This document shows positions 63,147-64,000 of a DNA stretch of 64,000 nt, in pieces. The translations under genes and the position numbers were made by a program. This DNA comes from Cellulosimicrobium cellulans (lineage in GTDB: Bacteria; Actinomycetota; Actinomycetes; Actinomycetales; Cellulomonadaceae). Location: assembly GCF_024124905.1 (NCBI RefSeq), contig NZ_JAMXST010000007.1, forward strand, positions 1-64,000, read 5' to 3'. Each line of letters opens with the position of its first letter. Position 1 is the first letter of the stretch. Under the pieces are notes generated by a model that was not told where the DNA came from, did not search any database, and saw only the letters and a list, made by a program, of their open reading frames with translations.

Positions 63147-64000
63147 ATGTCCGACCCCCGCCCCGCCCGCACCCTCCACCTCGGCGTCGACCTCACCGAC
63201 GCCGGCGCGCACCCCGCCGCCTGGCGGACCGTGGGCTCCCAGGCCCAGCGGCTCTTCGACGCCAAGCGCCTCGTGGAGCTCGTGGCCACCGCCCAGCGCG
63301 GCCTGCTCGACCTCGTCACGCTCGACGACGCGTTCACGCTCCAGCCGGGCCGCAACGGGTCCGTGCGCGGCCGGCTCGACGCCGCGCTCGTCGCGTCCCG
63401 GCTCGCGCCCCGCAGCGCGGGCATCGGCCTCGTCCCGACCGTCACCACCACGCACACCGAGCCGTTCCACGTGTCCAAGGCGATCGCGACGATCGACCAC
63501 GTGAGCTCCGGGCGCGCGGGATGGCAGGTCGGGTGGTCCACGACCCCGGCCGAGGCCGCGGCCTTCGGGCGCAAGGGCGCCCAGGACGAGCCCGACGCCG
63601 TGGCCGAGGCGGACGAGGCGGTCGAGGTCGTCACGCGGCTCTGGGACTCGTGGGAGGACGACGCCGAGATCCGCGACGTCGCGACGGGCCGGTTCGTGGA
63701 CCGCGAGAAGCTCCACTACGTCGACCACGAGGGCATCCGGTTCGCCGTCAAGGGGCCGTCGATCACGCCGCGCCCGCCGCAGGGCCAGCCGCCCGTCGTC
63801 GTCCGGGCGGACACGCCTGCGTCGCTCGACCTCGCGGCCCGCCGGGCCGACGTCGTCCGGGTCCGCGCCGCGACCCGCGACGAGGCCGTCACGCTCCGGT
63901 CGCAGGTGCGCGACGCGGCCGCGGACGCCGGGCGCGACCCCGACGCGCTGCGGGTCCTCGTCGACGCCTACGTCGTCGTCGGCGACACGCGCGCGAGCGC
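63147..64000 (+). CDS. LLM flavin-dependent monooxygenase (NtaA/SnaA/DszA-like), 3' end outside window
   Basis: The first 284 codons of a luciferase-like monooxygenase; no stop before the window ends. LHLGVDLTDAGAHPAAWR, LVELVATAQRGLLDLVTLDD and HVSSGRAGWQVGWS-like sequence (residues about 114-127) match the NtaA/DszA group, which oxidises organosulfur and amino-polycarboxylate compounds with reduced FMN. Control by SAM-IV and a cysteine leader implies a sulfur-scavenging role, e.g. on sulfonates or thioethers. Ribosome site weak (GAACGGA). Confidence 0.85.
   Translation, partial: MSDPRPARTLHLGVDLTDAGAHPAAWRTVGSQAQRLFDAKRLVELVATAQRGLLDLVTLDDAFTLQPGRNGSVRGRLDAALVASRLAPRSAGIGLVPTVTTTHTEPFHVSKAIATIDHVSSGRAGWQVGWSTTPAEAAAFGRKGAQDEPDAVAEADEAVEVVTRLWDSWEDDAEIRDVATGRFVDREKLHYVDHEGIRFAVKGPSITPRPPQGQPPVVVRADTPASLDLAARRADVVRVRAATRDEAVTLRSQVRDAAADAGRDPDALRVLVDAYVVVGDTRAS

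Overview
The window is a very GC-rich (roughly 73-75 %) chromosomal segment of an actinobacterium. Gene content, short intergenic gaps, GTG starts, ATGA/GTGA gene overlaps and many apparently leaderless genes fit the Micrococcales. A secreted serine protease with a ricin-type lectin tail, similar in layout to the yeast-lytic proteases of Rarobacter and Cellulosimicrobium, points to the Cellulomonadaceae/Promicromonosporaceae, but the genus is an inference. I see no insertion sequence, prophage, CRISPR array, rRNA or tRNA.

Layout. 34-4480: HAD hydrolase, DedA protein, NAD(P)-binding reductase, TrmH-type methylase and class II aldolase (fba). 4622-7798: a partner-switching signalling cassette (STAS / PAS-GAF-PP2C-HATPase / STAS). 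7874-17036: DUF3151, then purine synthesis (purA, purD, purC, purS, purQ) with the lectin-protease, a decayed HNH endonuclease and a PadR/membrane-protein pair interspersed; purL lies at 55399. 17047-22390: tandem-GNAT protein, two flavin-dependent oxidoreductases, a metallo-beta-lactamase-fold hydrolase and small proteins. 22366-31432: overlapping recC-recB-recD. 31637-36717: methyltransferase, then sulfur metabolism (rhodanese-metZ and a SufS-like cysteine desulfurase), each unit preceded by a SAM-type riboswitch. 36909-38509: two paralogous GNATs flanking csbD. 38610-45754: a fatty-acid unit (MaoC hydratase, long FabG, FadA thiolase, divergent TetR and FadE) with the gene content and order of mycobacterial Rv0241c-Rv0244c. 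46005-54025: lipoprotein, NUDIX, PadR plus ABC exporter, APC transporter, EamA exporter and divergent LysR. 54193-64000: small membrane proteins, purL, endonuclease/exonuclease/phosphatase-family protein, TetR-MMPL, and finally a second SAM-IV riboswitch, a cysteine-containing leader peptide and a flavin monooxygenase that runs off the window.

How parts work together. Four purine genes or operons (purA, purD, purS-purQ, purL) share an almost identical extended -10 motif, GGTARACTSGG, and purC has a weaker form. Sulfur genes at three places are under SAM-sensing RNA control, the last with an added cysteine leader peptide. The most unusual feature of the DNA is a set of long intergenic palindromes: two families with four copies each (ACGACATG type and CCGAACCCGGG type) plus three singletons of the same design. 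Most lie at gene 3' ends, one lies in a divergent promoter region, and one has been absorbed into the 3' end of an EamA gene.
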